Program-made: the position numbers and the translations under genes
Shown here: positions 50,130 through 63,251 of the stretch, one piece after another
Numbering within the stretch: position 1 is the stretch's first letter
Layout of the letters: each line of letters starts with the position of its first letter
The notes under the pieces: generated by a model
What the model saw: only the letters and a program-made list of their open reading frames with translations
The model's database searches: none
What the model was told of the DNA's origin: nothing
Assembly: GCA_028023455.1 (NCBI GenBank)
Contig: JAQFVV010012395.1
Span: forward strand, 6,698,001 to 6,762,000
Source: Epiperipatus broadwayi
Lineage: Eukaryota; Onychophora; Udeonychophora; Euonychophora; Peripatidae
DNA: 64,000 nucleotides
Direction of reading: 5' to 3'

Positions 50130-53100
50130 AGGTGCCAGCCTATGAAAATCTTAATCCAATAGGCAACAAATGGAAATCTCAATCCAATCAATATAAAACA
50201 ATTGATCCTCAAAACATATACTTTAACTATTTTTTCAACTCATTTACTTTCAACATCCAAAATAAAAATAAAAGCTTTCAATGTTTGAGGTCTAAACTCA
50301 ATTCAAAAAAACCTCCAGCTAAGTAAATGGATTCAATTTACATCATCACATCCTGGTTCTGCTGGAAACAAAAATATATAGTGGTTATCAGATTGACCCC
50401 ACAACCTATTTAAGGACCCAAGGCTTTTCCACCTATTCATGAGATTCATCATCACCTTCAGGAGGCACTGGCCTGGTCATCATAAGAACCTGCCAATTTT
50501 CATCGTTTAAAATTATATACTGTACATTGACTCAAACCTATTTAAAGTCACTTTCCACCACCATAATGTTGCACTCAACATAAATTTTTGTTTACATACC
50601 TCATGGACTAGCTGTCATCTCAAGATTACTGCTTACCATCAACTCACTACTATTATCAACCTCTCACCCATTTGTTTTAATGGGCGACTTTAACATGAGT
50701 TATCACACTTTTGTTTCAAAGTGGCTGTATCAACTTGAAATACTAATGGGAACTGAAGATACCACCCAACTCCATCTCTTTCTACAACAGTCGTTATACC
50801 TCACTTATTGAGCTGTGCTTTTATTCACCCACGCTTCATCACTTGATTAAGTGAACACTTAATCCCTCACCCTTCTCTAATCACTCTAGACAAATGCTTG
50901 AACTCAATCTAATTACAATGCAAACATCAACAATTCAACTTTATAAAACAATAAGAATAATTCTTCCTGCATACCCTTCTGAATTTTTGTACTCTGAAAC
51001 ATATATTATGTTATTTAAACTCAGCACTATGCAAATTGATCCTGTACAATGGTATATTTCTTTTATCAACATTCCGTCATTTAATATAAATCATATTACC
51101 AGAACCACACCACCACCCTCAAGACTCCTAACTTTGGCCAATGAGTTATATAAAAGAATCACCATGTGTAAAAGTATTCCAGATACCTATGCACATATAA
51201 AAAGACACACAAATATATAATGATACCTACAACATTCTAAAAGAGTACTTACCACAAAAAAGAAAAAAATCTGTCTAAACGAAACAACACACCTGGACAC
51301 AAGGTTATATTAGATGGGCTCTGGAGTATCCTTCCACTGGACATAATATGATAGAACTTCCACTGGACATAATATGATAGAACCAATATATAAATATTTC
51401 AAACAAAAGCTGCAGTCACATTGTGCCTTCACACTACCTGAAGATCTATTTGGCCAACCACAGTTAGATAAACCTTTCCATGCTATTGATTTCTTACTGA
51501 AGCTGACCCCAATATCAAATTCTTGTCATCCAGGGCCACATGGAATCCCTAAATTTGTATTTTCACATCTCAGTCAGTTTACCATCACATATCTACATGA
51601 TTTAGCAAATTTATCTGTTTAACATAAAAGATCTATATCCAATCTCCTTAGTTCCATTCAATAAAAAGCAAACTTTCAATATCCAATCTATCTAATCTGT
51701 GACCAATCTCCATGCCCCCCCTTGGTATTAAAATCCTGAAAAAGGTTTTAAAAAATAAAAACAAACCATAATTCCTCCCTCTATTATCACCAATGCAACA
51801 TGCAAAAAAAGGTTCCTCAGCAGGTCAAACTGCCCTCATTTTCAAAACCATTGTAAATTCAGTTAGAGAGAGAGAAAAAAAAATACTCCAATGACTGTTC
51901 AAATTGTTATTGAGGCTGCTTTTGGCTCAGTCCCTATTGAAATTTTAATTCCGTCACTTGCAGACATCAAAATAACTCTCTCTCTCTCTTATACATACTA
52001 ACCAACCTACTCCTTAGTTGTGAAATCCATATTACAATTCATCACCTTCATTCTCTTCCCACCAATCTATACCTCAAGGATCTCCACTCAATTCTTTATT
52101 ATTTATATTCTAGATTAACCCTCCCATAAACAAAATACATCAAAAATTACAAGGAATCCAAATTCACACACTGGATTATACATACCACATATTGCATACA
52201 TGGATGACCTTACTGTTTTTCTTACATCCAAAAAACAACTACCTACTCTAGAAAAAATACTTAATGAATACACCATCAAATATAAACTCAAGTTCAACAT
52301 TAATGAAACATCAGCTTGGTTTCTTTACATTGACAAGATAAATATGCATGTACGTAGGGCATTCTGGAATGAGACAAAAGATCCAGAAAAACTTGAAAGA
52401 TGATGTTGAACGCACAACCACTTCTCTCTCCAAAACCTACCTCTCATTATATGCAAAAGTATGTCTTTTCAATCAGCTTACAACTACAAAAATAACCTAT
52501 TACTCAACAATCATAAACCACTAAATCTTTCACTTCATCCATTTACTCATTCTATAGCAAGCTATTATGGCACAAAAAAGTAGTCTTCATCTCTGTAAAA
52601 TGACAGTCTTCCATCAACCAGAAATGGATTAGGTCTACACTCCATTTCAAATTTTTCATAAACAAAAAAGTATTAATCTTCTGGCTGCACTGACGAGAAG
52701 TTTTCCAGCTCTCGAATGCACCCACAGACCGACCACCACCTTCACATGGATATTTGTCTTTGCTCTTAAACCAACTTCAAAACCTTTATGATCAGATGTC
52801 TTTTTTGGGTGTTGGTAGATACACCTATTGGAGTATTTATAATATGTTGTACCCACACATAACTACTGATCCTCAGTCATCAATGCTAAATATGAACAAG
52901 TTGTTTAATGCAGTGATTCAAAAAATGGTCTTTGAAACCCAAATTTTTTGACTTTCTCTTAAAGCTAAATCTTCATGTTCTACTTACCTCCTATTTCCTT
53001 AGAATACCACAGGTTTTACAACAGAATTGATGCTTTTTGTTTCTTGTGCCACAGGGAAGAAGAAACACAACAGCACCTATTCCACACCTGTACAGCTCTG

Positions 53101-53400
53101 ACAAATATCCTGAGAAATTATGATTAACACATATAGACAAAATAACATTACACCTGATAACCTACTAAAGACACTCAGTAAAGGCTCAATACTGGCAGCC
53201 CATGTGTCAAATTTTGTTTATATACTTTGTGGTGCACCAGATGTACTTTCTGCCTTGGAAACAATACCAGAAGGCACCCAGCCACCTTCTTCTCTAATAA
53301 GCTCGAACAACTGAAGGTCAGAGATGGCAAAATTGCTCACCCAGATATATTTGCTGTTACATGGTCACTATTAAAAATCTAAAACAAACCATAACCTCAA
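50130..53400 (+). pseudogene. Dead LINE with APE endonuclease and reverse transcriptase
   Basis: Plus strand, many stops. Endonuclease-like frames at 50440-50750 include GGTGLVIIR and FVLMGDFNMS. RT-like pieces: PISNSCHPGPHGIP (about 51506-51547), IPQGSPLNSLLF (about 52070-52105) and AYMDDLTVFLTSKKQ (about 52193-52240, the YxDD catalytic motif). Further along, KSINLLAALTRSFPALEC and a zinc-knuckle-like CFLCHREEETQQHLFHTC (about 53035-53095) mark the C-terminus. Order and motifs fit a non-LTR retrotransposon of a different family from the RTE and CR1-like elements here; clade not assigned. A 26-bp tandem duplication occurs at 51332-51383. Confidence 0.75.
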
Positions 53401-56400
53401 AAAACCAAATGACTTTTGCTGTAACAAGAACAATTATTTTTTTTTTGTTTGTTTGCACATCTCTTTTTCAACTTGATGACATTAAATTTATGAGGGAGTA
53501 AATGAATAGTACTTTTTAAAAGTTTATTGTTCTGGCAGCAAATAATTCAATTATAGTATCTATTTACTTTCTTTGTGACCTCAAACCAATATACAATCTT
53601 TTTTATTTTTCAATATATAAACTTTCTAAACAGAAGTGATATCTCCAATTTAACACATTTATTTTATTTGAGCTACTTTCAATAACTTAGAATGAGTATT
53701 CATGACAATAGAGTTTTTAATTTAGTACTACCATGATCTTACTTAAATTCCATGCTACATTAATTTGAATACTTTGATTATTAGTTTATTACATCATTTA
53801 TAACTTTAACAAAATATATTTTCTAAATATTCCTTCTCCTATCATTTCATTCTTTGCTCATAACTTTTCTAGGTTAAAAATATAACCTGCTATTTGTTTA
53901 CAAGCCAGAAAATCAGATTTAACATCCATTTATTTCATTGTTTCATCAATGCAATAAATAAAATTAATGAGTTTTTAAAAAACAAATTTAATAATAAATA
54001 CAAACCAGCAATAGATTTAAATAAACAACTCCAAAAAGCAAAATAAGCAACATGATTGTCCAAATATAGTACAAGTTATGAAATAATATTTCCCAATAGT
54101 CTATTTATATATTTTAGAGAAACAAAAGCTAATCTCAGATAAGCACCATTCAACACTTACATTAATATAAAAGCAAATAATAAAAAAAAGGATAATAAAT
54201 CTGTATTGGTAGAATATGAACATGCTCAACAGTCCATGTTTTGGATTCGGGATAGATCAAAATATATGAAAACAAAAAAGCATAGTTCACTGCAAATACA
54301 GATGATGTTATGAATCAATGATCAAATTGCATTCAAATTAATACCCTTTGAAATTTAAATAGATAATAACAGTACTAAATTAAATTCAATAATAACATGA
54401 ATATAATATTTTAAGATATTGAAAATCAGCTCAGACAAAATGAAAAGATTATATTGGAGAAATTGTTTCTGTTTTGAAGATTTATTATTATATATTGTAA
54501 TGTTCCATTATAAGCTTTCTAAATAAAATATGGTTAAAATAGGGATTTATTAAATATTCCTCAATAGAATATAAATTTATGCTAATAACATAAACAAAAT
54601 TAATGTAATAAAAAGATTCTCTCGATTGACATCATATATTTATCTGAATATATATAATTTAAATTATATTTAGCCAATTATATAAAATGTGTATTCCTAA
54701 AAAGATTTCAAAATTTGTAAAACTTTTTGTAAACTATATATATGCTTAATACTCTAAAACAGAAAAAAATAATTATATATTTTATAACTTAGTTTAATAA
54801 TTCAATTAAATTTAAAACCTATCAAAAAAAAAAAACAAAACAAGAACTAATTAAGATTACTAAAGTTTAATTAAGGTTAAATTCAATCAAAATTATAAAC
54901 AGAAAACAGGATTTAAAAATAAAAACAAAACAAGCAAAAGTTTTCTGGGAAGGGTGGCTCTGGCTTAAGCAAAAGCTCTAAAAGAGAAAGAGGAGGAAAG
55001 ATATAAAATGTCCATGGAGAGCTAAAATGCACATCGCTTGCACCAAATACTTCAAAACAGATTCCACTTATGGCTGTGCTTGTATTTACACAAAACTCAG
55101 AATATCAAAATTATTTAAAAGTAATAAGAAAGATGATTTGCTAAGCCTGTACGAAATGTGCTGGTCTGTGCCTGAGCAATGTAATCTTTTCGACTTAAAA
55201 AAAAAAAAACATCTAGAAGCCTAGAGATGGAGTTTAAATGCTGCATCATAAATTTTGAAAGCAAGGAAGGTCTCCCAATTATATTACTTGCTTATTTAAA
55301 TAATAGAATAAGCAAAACCAAGAAAAAAAAAATCCAACAATCAATCAAAAAGACTTTAAAATAATTCAGACCTGAACTACTCCACTGGTAGTAAGCTTAC
55401 TAAATTGTCTTGAGCCAATATACAAATATATAAAAGGTCTTCCTAAAACATGAATACAATTTTAATAATTATATATTTTTAAAAATGTTTAAATTTTTTG
55501 TTTATTACTAATGAGTTTTATTAATGTGCCTTAAAAGGATACATAAACATATTTTAGTTAAATGCATCTGTAATTATTTTTTGATATATTTTTTTATGAT
55601 TATCTTTATTAATTTATTATTTTTAATCATTAAACAATAATCTCTACAGGTAATTTTTGAAATCATTTGAGGGAGTCTAAAAAATAAATAAATATTATTT
55701 AACTTATTTAGTTGTCTGTGCATTATTCTCTCAGTCATTTTACCCCCCACACATACATATCAATTCTCCATTAATTTTTTGAGTTAAGCTGAAATGATGA
55801 TGCCAGAAGTAAAATATTCATATGTCTTTTTTAGAAAAAAAGTGACACCTGAATTAGAGTTAATGAAATTCAAATAAAGCTTTATAAATAAATGTTTAGT
55901 AAGAATTTGAGATAGAATTTGGCATATAATAATCATGAATTTTAACCAGGGTACATAATATATTCATATAAGGGACTAAAGACTTGAACATTATCATCAA
56001 GATCCAATTTTAATTAAATGGTAATTGAAATTTAAATATCAGTTATCTTTTGGTAAATTGACAAGATATATATTTTGTTTGAATAATTCAGAAGTAAATG
56101 GGAAGAGCCATCTGTGCATTCATATATATATATATATATATATATAGATATATGAGATTTCAGTATAAGCACTACCATTTTTATCAATGAAAAGGGTTCC
56201 TGGTACAATATATACTGAAATCAAGTCTTAGAAGAATAAACCCCCCATTCAAATATAAATCAGTATCTTGTACTCCAACAGGTAAAAAGATAAAGAATGA
56301 TAGGACTCTGGAAATATTTGCTTTAGGCCATTTTCTATAGTTAGGTATAATTATTTTCATTTTCTGATTATATGTCATATATTAAGTTTCAACTTCATTT

Positions 56401-56939
56401 TTTACTCTATCTTCATTAAAAAGTGTATTTTTTTCTTTATTATCTTATTTTTAATTTTGCTTTTACTTTTTTTCTGGTTATCTGTTAATTTTTATTAAAT
56501 TGTTATTATTAATATCTATACTGAGCATCAGCAAAATATTAGGATATTGTTACTGATAGTTGATCATAGTTCTTATTAAATGCAAAATATCATATTATGT
56601 TGAATATTATGAATAGTAAAATAAAAAAGTTGAATACGACTATAATGATAGAAGATATTTCAGATCTGAAGTCACACTGCCTAATAATTTAAATTTCCAG
56701 TTGTTAATATTAAAAAGAAGATGGGGGGGATATGAAGTTGTAAAGAGAAGATCAATGAAATCTGCACTGTGAAGAATGAACTTAGGAAAGTTTGATATGG
56801 TAAAAATAAAAAATGGATCACACATGCACATAAACCTTTTAGGAGCTAATGAAAAAGGGTTGACTAGAAGATTTTAGACAAGAAGAAAAAAAAAAACACT
56901 TTTTTTTGTTGATAGATAAATATTAACCAAAACTATTAT
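53401..56939. other. AT-rich DNA, nothing certain
   Basis: Contains an (AT)n run at about 56124-56145. The open frame at 55027-55224 has no recognised family. No SMNDC1 5' exon identified. Confidence 0.35.
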
Positions 56940-57665
56940 TAAGGATAATCCTAAGAATATATTATTGCTCTTAATTCAATTTCATGCCTTCCTATAATAT
57001 AAATCTATGCTCCAATAACTCAAGCAAAGAAGCAAGTGAAAAATTTAATCATTAAGTGTAAGAGAAATTGAATATCCTAGCACCTTACTAAGGAAACCAA
57101 TAGCAGAAACTGGTCTGGGGGATATTCTGCAAAGCTTGTTAAGAGCTTATTTGCGAGATCTATATATAACATTAATAAAACTTTTTAAAAAACATACTTT
57201 TAGTTATCTGTGACTGGGATGTCTAAGTTATAATTGGAAAGAGATAAAAATATTATTGGATAACATGAACTTGATTGTTATATTATTTTAAATGACAAAA
57301 GGTTTGTTTATGTACATAGATAACATGGAATGAAATTTTGCAATAATTAAAAAGATTACAGTCTAACATCTAGCAGTGAATGCTTCAGTTTTAATAATGA
57401 AACATGACCAGAAGCAGATTATAAAACATTGTACATTATTTATGAGCAAACTTAAAATCATGCAGGTGGTGAAGGGAGTTGGGAGTAATTAAAGATGAAT
57501 TAAATGATCTATAAAATAGCAAATTAAACAGGACCCCCCCCCCCCCACTCAAAATAAAAACTAAATAGGTAAATTCCAGAGTAGCTAGAAAAACTAAATT
57601 GCAATATTATAACAATATTTAAAAAAAGACAATAAAAATAGAAACAAATTTGGAAAAACAACAGC

Positions 57666-57738
57666 TATCTTCCAGAAGATTAATGATATCAAAGGCAGTT
57701 TCTATCTTCCAGAAGATTAATGATATCAAAGGCAGTTT
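57666..57738. repeat. 37-bp tandem duplication
   Basis: The unit starting TATCTTCCAGAAGATTAATG occurs twice (57666-57702 and 57703-57738) with no internal difference. It duplicates the QKINDIKG linker codons of the dead LINE. Confidence 0.85.
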
Positions 57739-58360
57739 GTGTCACAAAAGTTTGCAGAAAAGTACTAATGAATAAGCTACAACTGACAAGTCATCAAAAA
57801 GAGAATGAAAACTGTATGTTATCAATCAAGACATTTTTGAAGAGATACCTTTAAAGAAAAATCCTAAGTAATAAAAAATGAAGTTAGATTAGTATAGAAA
57901 CTGAATTTTACTGTCATTAAACTGGTCATATAATAATGATTATTTCAATTATAAAACAATTATCATCAAATAAAAATGATCATTCTAATTCCAGAAGAAA
58001 TTAATAAAAATCGAAGAATGGAAAAATATATTTCGCACATAGTCTTTAAGTCTAATCATCTGACATTTTGCACGATATTATATTCCAAATTCTTCTGCAA
58101 CAATGATGTATTCCTGAAGACCCTCAACATTTTACCTGTATTGAATCCTCATATATATTCTCCAAATAAAATAAATCAATATTACAATATATCTCTTTCA
58201 AGAAAATCATGTCTAAGTTCATCATAAAATATATTTTTTATAAAATCTGTTATTATTCAAATGTATCACATGCATGATCTAATGAAGATATGCTATCTAT
58301 TGGTCTTAAGATTTTGTTTCATATTTTCAAAATATTAAACATTTGTAAATAAAAATTTAT

Positions 58361-58716
58361 CTAAGCTCTTTATATATAAATAAGCATTTATTTTTATAGC
58401 GTCTGTATACAATTTGTAATTACATTCATATCGGCCTATCAAGCCAATTGTGCAAACGCTCTGACCAATACAAGATATAGAATTTATGCAGGAATAAAAA
58501 GAATCTCTTATTCCTACGACTCAAATTCTGTGCCAGTACTTCAGATTTGCTCATATATAAATATTTGAGTCGTAGGAATAAGAGATTCTTTTTATTCCTG
58601 CATAAATTCTATATCTTGTATTGGTCAGAGGGTATTCATTTATTATTTAACACTCGCAAAGCGTTTGCACAATTGGCTTGAAAGGCCGATATGAATGTAA
58701 TTACTAAGCTCTTTAT
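58361..58716. repeat. Foldback insert f: arms over 99% identical, 13-bp direct repeats
   Basis: Arms 58416-58526 (111 bp) and 58563-58704 (142 bp) match with one mismatch, apart from a 31-nt segment present only in the right arm. Direct repeat CTAAGCTCTTTAT at 58361-58373 and 58704-58716. Head of 42 bp on the left. The high identity of the arms makes it the youngest foldback here. It interrupts a dead LINE. Confidence 0.88.
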
Positions 58717-60425
58717 GTAATATTGATAGATCTGTCTCACTTCCATACAATCAAATGTGACAGAATTATAGTATCAATACTGGAAATGATTGTGAAGTAG
58801 AAGATAATTATGAAAATAAATATAAATCCCCCCCAATATAGTGCATGGATTGGATTTCAAGATTTTAATTTAAAACACCACTTGTAGCTTTTGAGTCATC
58901 AAGGTTTTAAGTTGATGAACCTGCTCTGAGAAAGGAAAGAAATGGTAGTTAATAAAGTGAAAACAGCACCGTGTTCAATTTGTTAAGAGGTTTAACTTTT
59001 ATATCTTCCAGAAATCTAAACTTATCAAAGAAAAGCTATATGACATTAAAAATTGTTTTACTTAATAGCTCTTGTATTTTTTTTCCATTTTTGTTTCTTG
59101 CTATATGGTGTTACGTATCGGAGACTTTCATGTATATATTAGCAATAAACTATAGCTGAAGTTATTAAAACTAATGATATTTATTCTTTGAATATGAATA
59201 CCTTATTGTTTTTGCATAATACCTGAACTGACTATAACAAAACAGAAAAATCTGTAATAAAATTTTGATGCATCAATGCTGAAAACATTGGTATTTTTCA
59301 TATTAATTAAGTGTCAGAATATTATATGAATACACATTATCGGTCAGGTTACAAATTAATGACAGGCATTAGGAAATGAAGTTTGTTTTTTTACAAAAAC
59401 TCCTTATTGTAGGCTTCACCAGTTGTTAAATATTGAATTTTTCATGTTGGATTTACCAGCCCATTATGTTAATTAGATATAAATTTTTCTCTTAAGGAAT
59501 CTTGTAGATGTGAGCAAGATGTTTTTGTAATCGTTAAATACAAAATCCTGATTAATTCTCTAAGAGTAATTGTGTTATTAGTGAATAAGATTAATAGGGG
59601 AAAATATGGATTTTTATCAACATATAAGTTTGATGATAGAATTTTTAAAATTTGAATCGATTAAAAGCAAAAACAAGAACTTCATCTTCTTGGATTCAGG
59701 ATTTACCATATGATGATTTAGCTATTTTTGCCAGTTCAAAAGACATTTACAAAATGTTCTTTATATTTTGAATGCAACTTATAGAGATCTTGATTTATTA
59801 ATTGTTATACAATAACTCAAGTTCTTTATCAGCCAGTAATGGAAAAAAAAAATCCTCAGCAAATTTTAGCGTGTCTTAACTTGAGAATGTATGTTTAAAT
59901 ATCTTGGTAATTTTATAACTAGAAAAGTGGATTTGGATATTGAGGTCCTACACAGAATCCAATTTGCCACTGCTGCTTTTAACAATTTCTGCAACTAAGT
60001 TAGTTGTATTATATAAAACTGTTAGTTTACTTCATTTATTGTATGAAAATAATAGTTAGATACCTATCAGCACAATATAAGGACATTAGAAAAGTTTCAT
60101 TTGAGGATGCTTTGTAAAATTTTAATAATACAATGGCAAGATCATAAACCCAATCAATATGTTCTTCAAATTATTTGATGTAATACTAATAAGTTCATTA
60201 TTGTAAAATCATACCTTCATTGGACTGGACATGTAAAATGAGTGACGAATGTATTGTATCTCACTTGCGTTTAAATAATGGACTAGCCCAGATTACATCT
60301 TATCTGGATCAGACTGAACATTTATCACACAAACAATGCATATACAGAGATAACACATAACCAATGGCAAGAACAGATTAATAGGTGATGATGCTCATTA
60401 AATCTGAATGTTTTTATTAGGAATG

Positions 60426-60991
60426 AGATGTGGTAATAAGTAGGCAAGTTTTTTGAAGACAGAACCATAGACTACTGCTACAAAACACAATGGAGTATTC
60501 ACATTCTTCATACACATCAGAGAAGTACTGTCACTGAGGAGGTGACCCAAAATTTGCCTCTAGAAGCAGCAGTTATGCTGGAAAATTAAAATGACACTTA
60601 AAAGACATCAAATGCACAAGCAGAAATCAAACACTTCATGTGATGAGAGGAAAGCTATTAAATCTCTCAAACAGGATACATCTATTATCATACTTCCTGC
60701 TGACAAAGAGATGTAGTAATAAGTAGGTAAGTTTTTTGAAGATAAAACCACAGACTACTGCTACAAAACATAATGGAATATTCGCATTCTTCATATATAT
60801 CAGAGAAGTACTGTCACTGAAGAGGTGACCCAAAATTTGCCTCTAAAAGCAGCAGTTATGCTGGAAAATTAAAATGACACTTAAAAGACATCAAGTGCAC
60901 AAGCAGAAATCAAACACTTCATGTGATGAGAGGAAAGCTATTAAATCTCTCAAACAGGGTACATCTATAATCATACTTCTTGCTGACAAAG
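60426..60991. repeat. 283-bp tandem duplication at the start of the Penelope-like element
   Basis: 60426-60708 and 60709-60991 are head-to-tail copies with scattered substitutions. Each carries the start of the RT-upstream frame (LKQ(D/G)TSIII(L)xADK). Only the second copy runs on into the rest of the element. Confidence 0.88.
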
Positions 60992-62075
60992 GTAATACTA
61001 CAGTTGTAATGGATAAAACTGATTGTGATAACAAAAGACAATCTCTCACAGCAGGCCAACACAAAAAAGTAGCAAAAAATCCAAATCCAAAGGTAAAACT
61101 ATAAACATTACTCTGGAAGCATTGCAGGTATTTCAGTGATTCAGAAAAAAGAAAATTAACTTTGTATTTCAGCAAGATTCCTCACCTGTATAGACTACCT
61201 AAAATCCATAAAAACAATGTTCCATTAAAGGCCTATTGTTAGTTCTAGAAATTCACCATGTCAAAATTTGAGATGATTTCTTCTCTCAAGTTCTTAGACA
61301 TTGACATACAGGACACAAACCGTTGTCAGGGATTCTAAGCATTTAGTAGAATTAATCAAAAACATGAAAATGGAAAGAACTGACATACTGGTAAGCTTTG
61401 ATGTGGAAAATCCGTTTATAAATGTACCACATGATGATGCATTGTTATTGTAAGGAAAAGATTATATGAAGATAATAGTCTACAAACTAGAACAATTCTA
61501 CCTATTTTTAGTATAATGGAATTATTAACATTCTGCATAACAACAACATAATTTCAATATAACTCAGAATTCTTCTAACAAAATCAAGGGATGGCAATGG
61601 GATCACCATTGTCACCCTTGCTGAGCAACATTTACATGGAAGAACTTGAAACTATGGTCATAAATACTACTCCATGTCCACTTAAAGTGTGGTTTTGGTG
61701 TGTTGATGATCCATTTGTAGTATGGTCATATGGTAAGGTGCAATTACATTCATTCTGGATGCATATTAACAACATATCTCTTTAAATTAAATTCACAATG
61801 GAATCAGAATAAGAATACAAACTGGCATTCTTGGATGTGATAAGACTCTCTAAGGGAAGTAAAAACAACAGTGTATAGGAAATCAATACACAATGGCAAG
61901 TACTTGGCATATACATCCAATCATACCAGAAACACTAAACATGAAATTGTACTATCTCTATGGAAAAGAGTAAAGGAGATTTGTTCAGAAACCAATGATT
62001 TGGAAAAAGAAAAGATTAACACATAAAAAAAACACTTATGAAGAATGGTTATCTATCAGCAGTCATCAAGAAAAC
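60426..62075 (+). pseudogene. Penelope-like element, reverse transcriptase part
   Basis: Penelope-like retroelements encode a telomerase-related RT and usually a GIY-YIG nuclease. Seen here: IIILLADKGNTTVVMDKTD (about 60968-61024), the family block LYRLPKIHKNNVPLK (61184-61230), LVSFDVENPFINVPHDDA (about 61390-61440, motif A), MAMGSPLSPLLSNIYMEELE (61591-61650, motif B) and CVDDPFVVW (61699-61725, motif C, with Cys instead of the usual aromatic residue). Several stops and frameshifts. The frame can be followed to GYLSAVIKK at 62045-62073, where a Ty3/Gypsy LTR begins; the nuclease domain is absent from the window. Confidence 0.85.
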
Positions 62076-62250
62076 TGTTATGTTCTTGACTGTAATATTT
62101 AACTAAATAATTACACACAGTTAACATAACTGACAAACTTTATTAAACTACTGCGTTCTCAAAACATGAGAGCGATGTCGCGCGCTCGCAAATCTTAGTT
62201 GTCACCACTAGGCGTCATTCCATAATTATAGTACTAGCCATAACATAACA
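62076..62250 (-). repeat. 3' LTR of the Gypsy element, 175 bp
   Basis: On the minus strand it starts TGTTATGTTATGGC and ends GAACATAACA, so the ends form the inverted repeat TGTTATGTT...AACATAACA. It holds an AATAAA about 50-60 nt from its end and a GC-richer core. It follows directly on the polypurine tract. Confidence 0.85.
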
Positions 62251-62264
62251 ACTCTCTTTTTTTA
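62251..62264 (-). promoter_or_regulatory. Polypurine tract of the Gypsy element
   Basis: AAAAAAAGAGAGT on the minus strand immediately before the LTR start, the standard primer for plus-strand DNA synthesis. Confidence 0.8.
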
Positions 62265-63251
62265 TTATTTACAAACATAGTCCTTTTAAATATACTGGAC
62301 GCCTTCTTCTTCGGATTGATTTTTCTCTCATCTTGGAACGTTCGACTGGTATTCCCCTTATTGCTGTGCCATTATCACTTGATGTTGATGGTGGTGATTT
62401 CTCTGTCTCAGGTACAGGCAACTGTGTCTCCTCATCTGATTCTTATGTCTGTGGAGTTGTTGTGAATCTTTCAGCCGTGTTCCGTAGATGTGTCTTGATT
62501 CGACAAAGAATAGAGCCATCTTCAGTCAAAATGCGATATGATTTTGGCTCGGGAGTTTTTTCAAGAATTCTACATTTCTTCCATCTGGTCCCATCATATA
62601 TTCGTCCCGGTTTGTCAATTTCCACGTATCTTGGCTGTCGTCATAGAAATTGTTCTGTCGAGTTTGCCTCTGTATTAAGTATCTACGGGTCTTTTGTGCG
62701 GGTGGAGATAGGAGTTGTTTTAAAAAGGATGGTAATTTTGTTTTAAGTGTTCTAGACATTAGTAGCTGTGATGGAGTACTCTTCATCCCACTTATCGGTG
62801 TATTTCTAAATTCAAGTAAGGTTAATTCTGGGTCAATTCCAGATTGATAAGCTTTGCAAAATAATTGCTTTATAGTTTGAACATTTAGTTCTGCAAGTCC
62901 ATTAGAATGTGGATGGTGTGGATTTGATGTGGTCACTTTAAAACACCATTCCTTTGCGAATTTGCAGAATAAGAATGAAGCAAATGGCATGTTATCTGCC
63001 ATTACCTTATCTGGTATGCCAAAGCTTGCAAATGTTTTGCATAGCTTTATTACTGAAGCAGCAGTTTTGTCAGGTATACGAAGTACCTCTGGGTATTTAG
63101 AGAAATAATCTACTAGGAGTAAGTAAGTATTGTTGCCAAATTCAAATAAATCAGCACCAATCTTTTCCCATGGTCTTTTTGGCACACCATATGGTATCAG
63201 TGGTTCTTTTGGTAGAGCTGGCCTGTATGTAGCTCATATTGGGCAGCTATT

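Larger units (their letters stand above)
56940..60425 (+). pseudogene. Strongly decayed LINE (third family)
   Basis: Scattered matches to a non-LTR ORF2 in correct order: LLVICDWDV (about 57200-57226, like VMGDWNAKVG of the nuclease), AIFQKINDIKG (about 57660-57700, the LFxKIxDIKG linker), YDDLAIFASS (about 59708-59738, RT motif C), FKYLGNFITRKVDLD and RIQFATAAFNNF (about 59890-59995), then the LEKFHLRMLCKI block (about 60090-60120) and HWTGHVK (about 60213-60237). The foldback at 58361-58716 sits inside it. Too broken for firm limits. Confidence 0.65.

Noticed and set aside
56124-56145. Possible regulatory (AT)n element
   Set aside because: Simple microsatellite; similar short TA or TG runs occur at about 6563, 23685 and 37602.
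61591-61785. Independent small gene in the 64-codon frame
   Set aside because: It is motif B and C of the Penelope-like reverse transcriptase.
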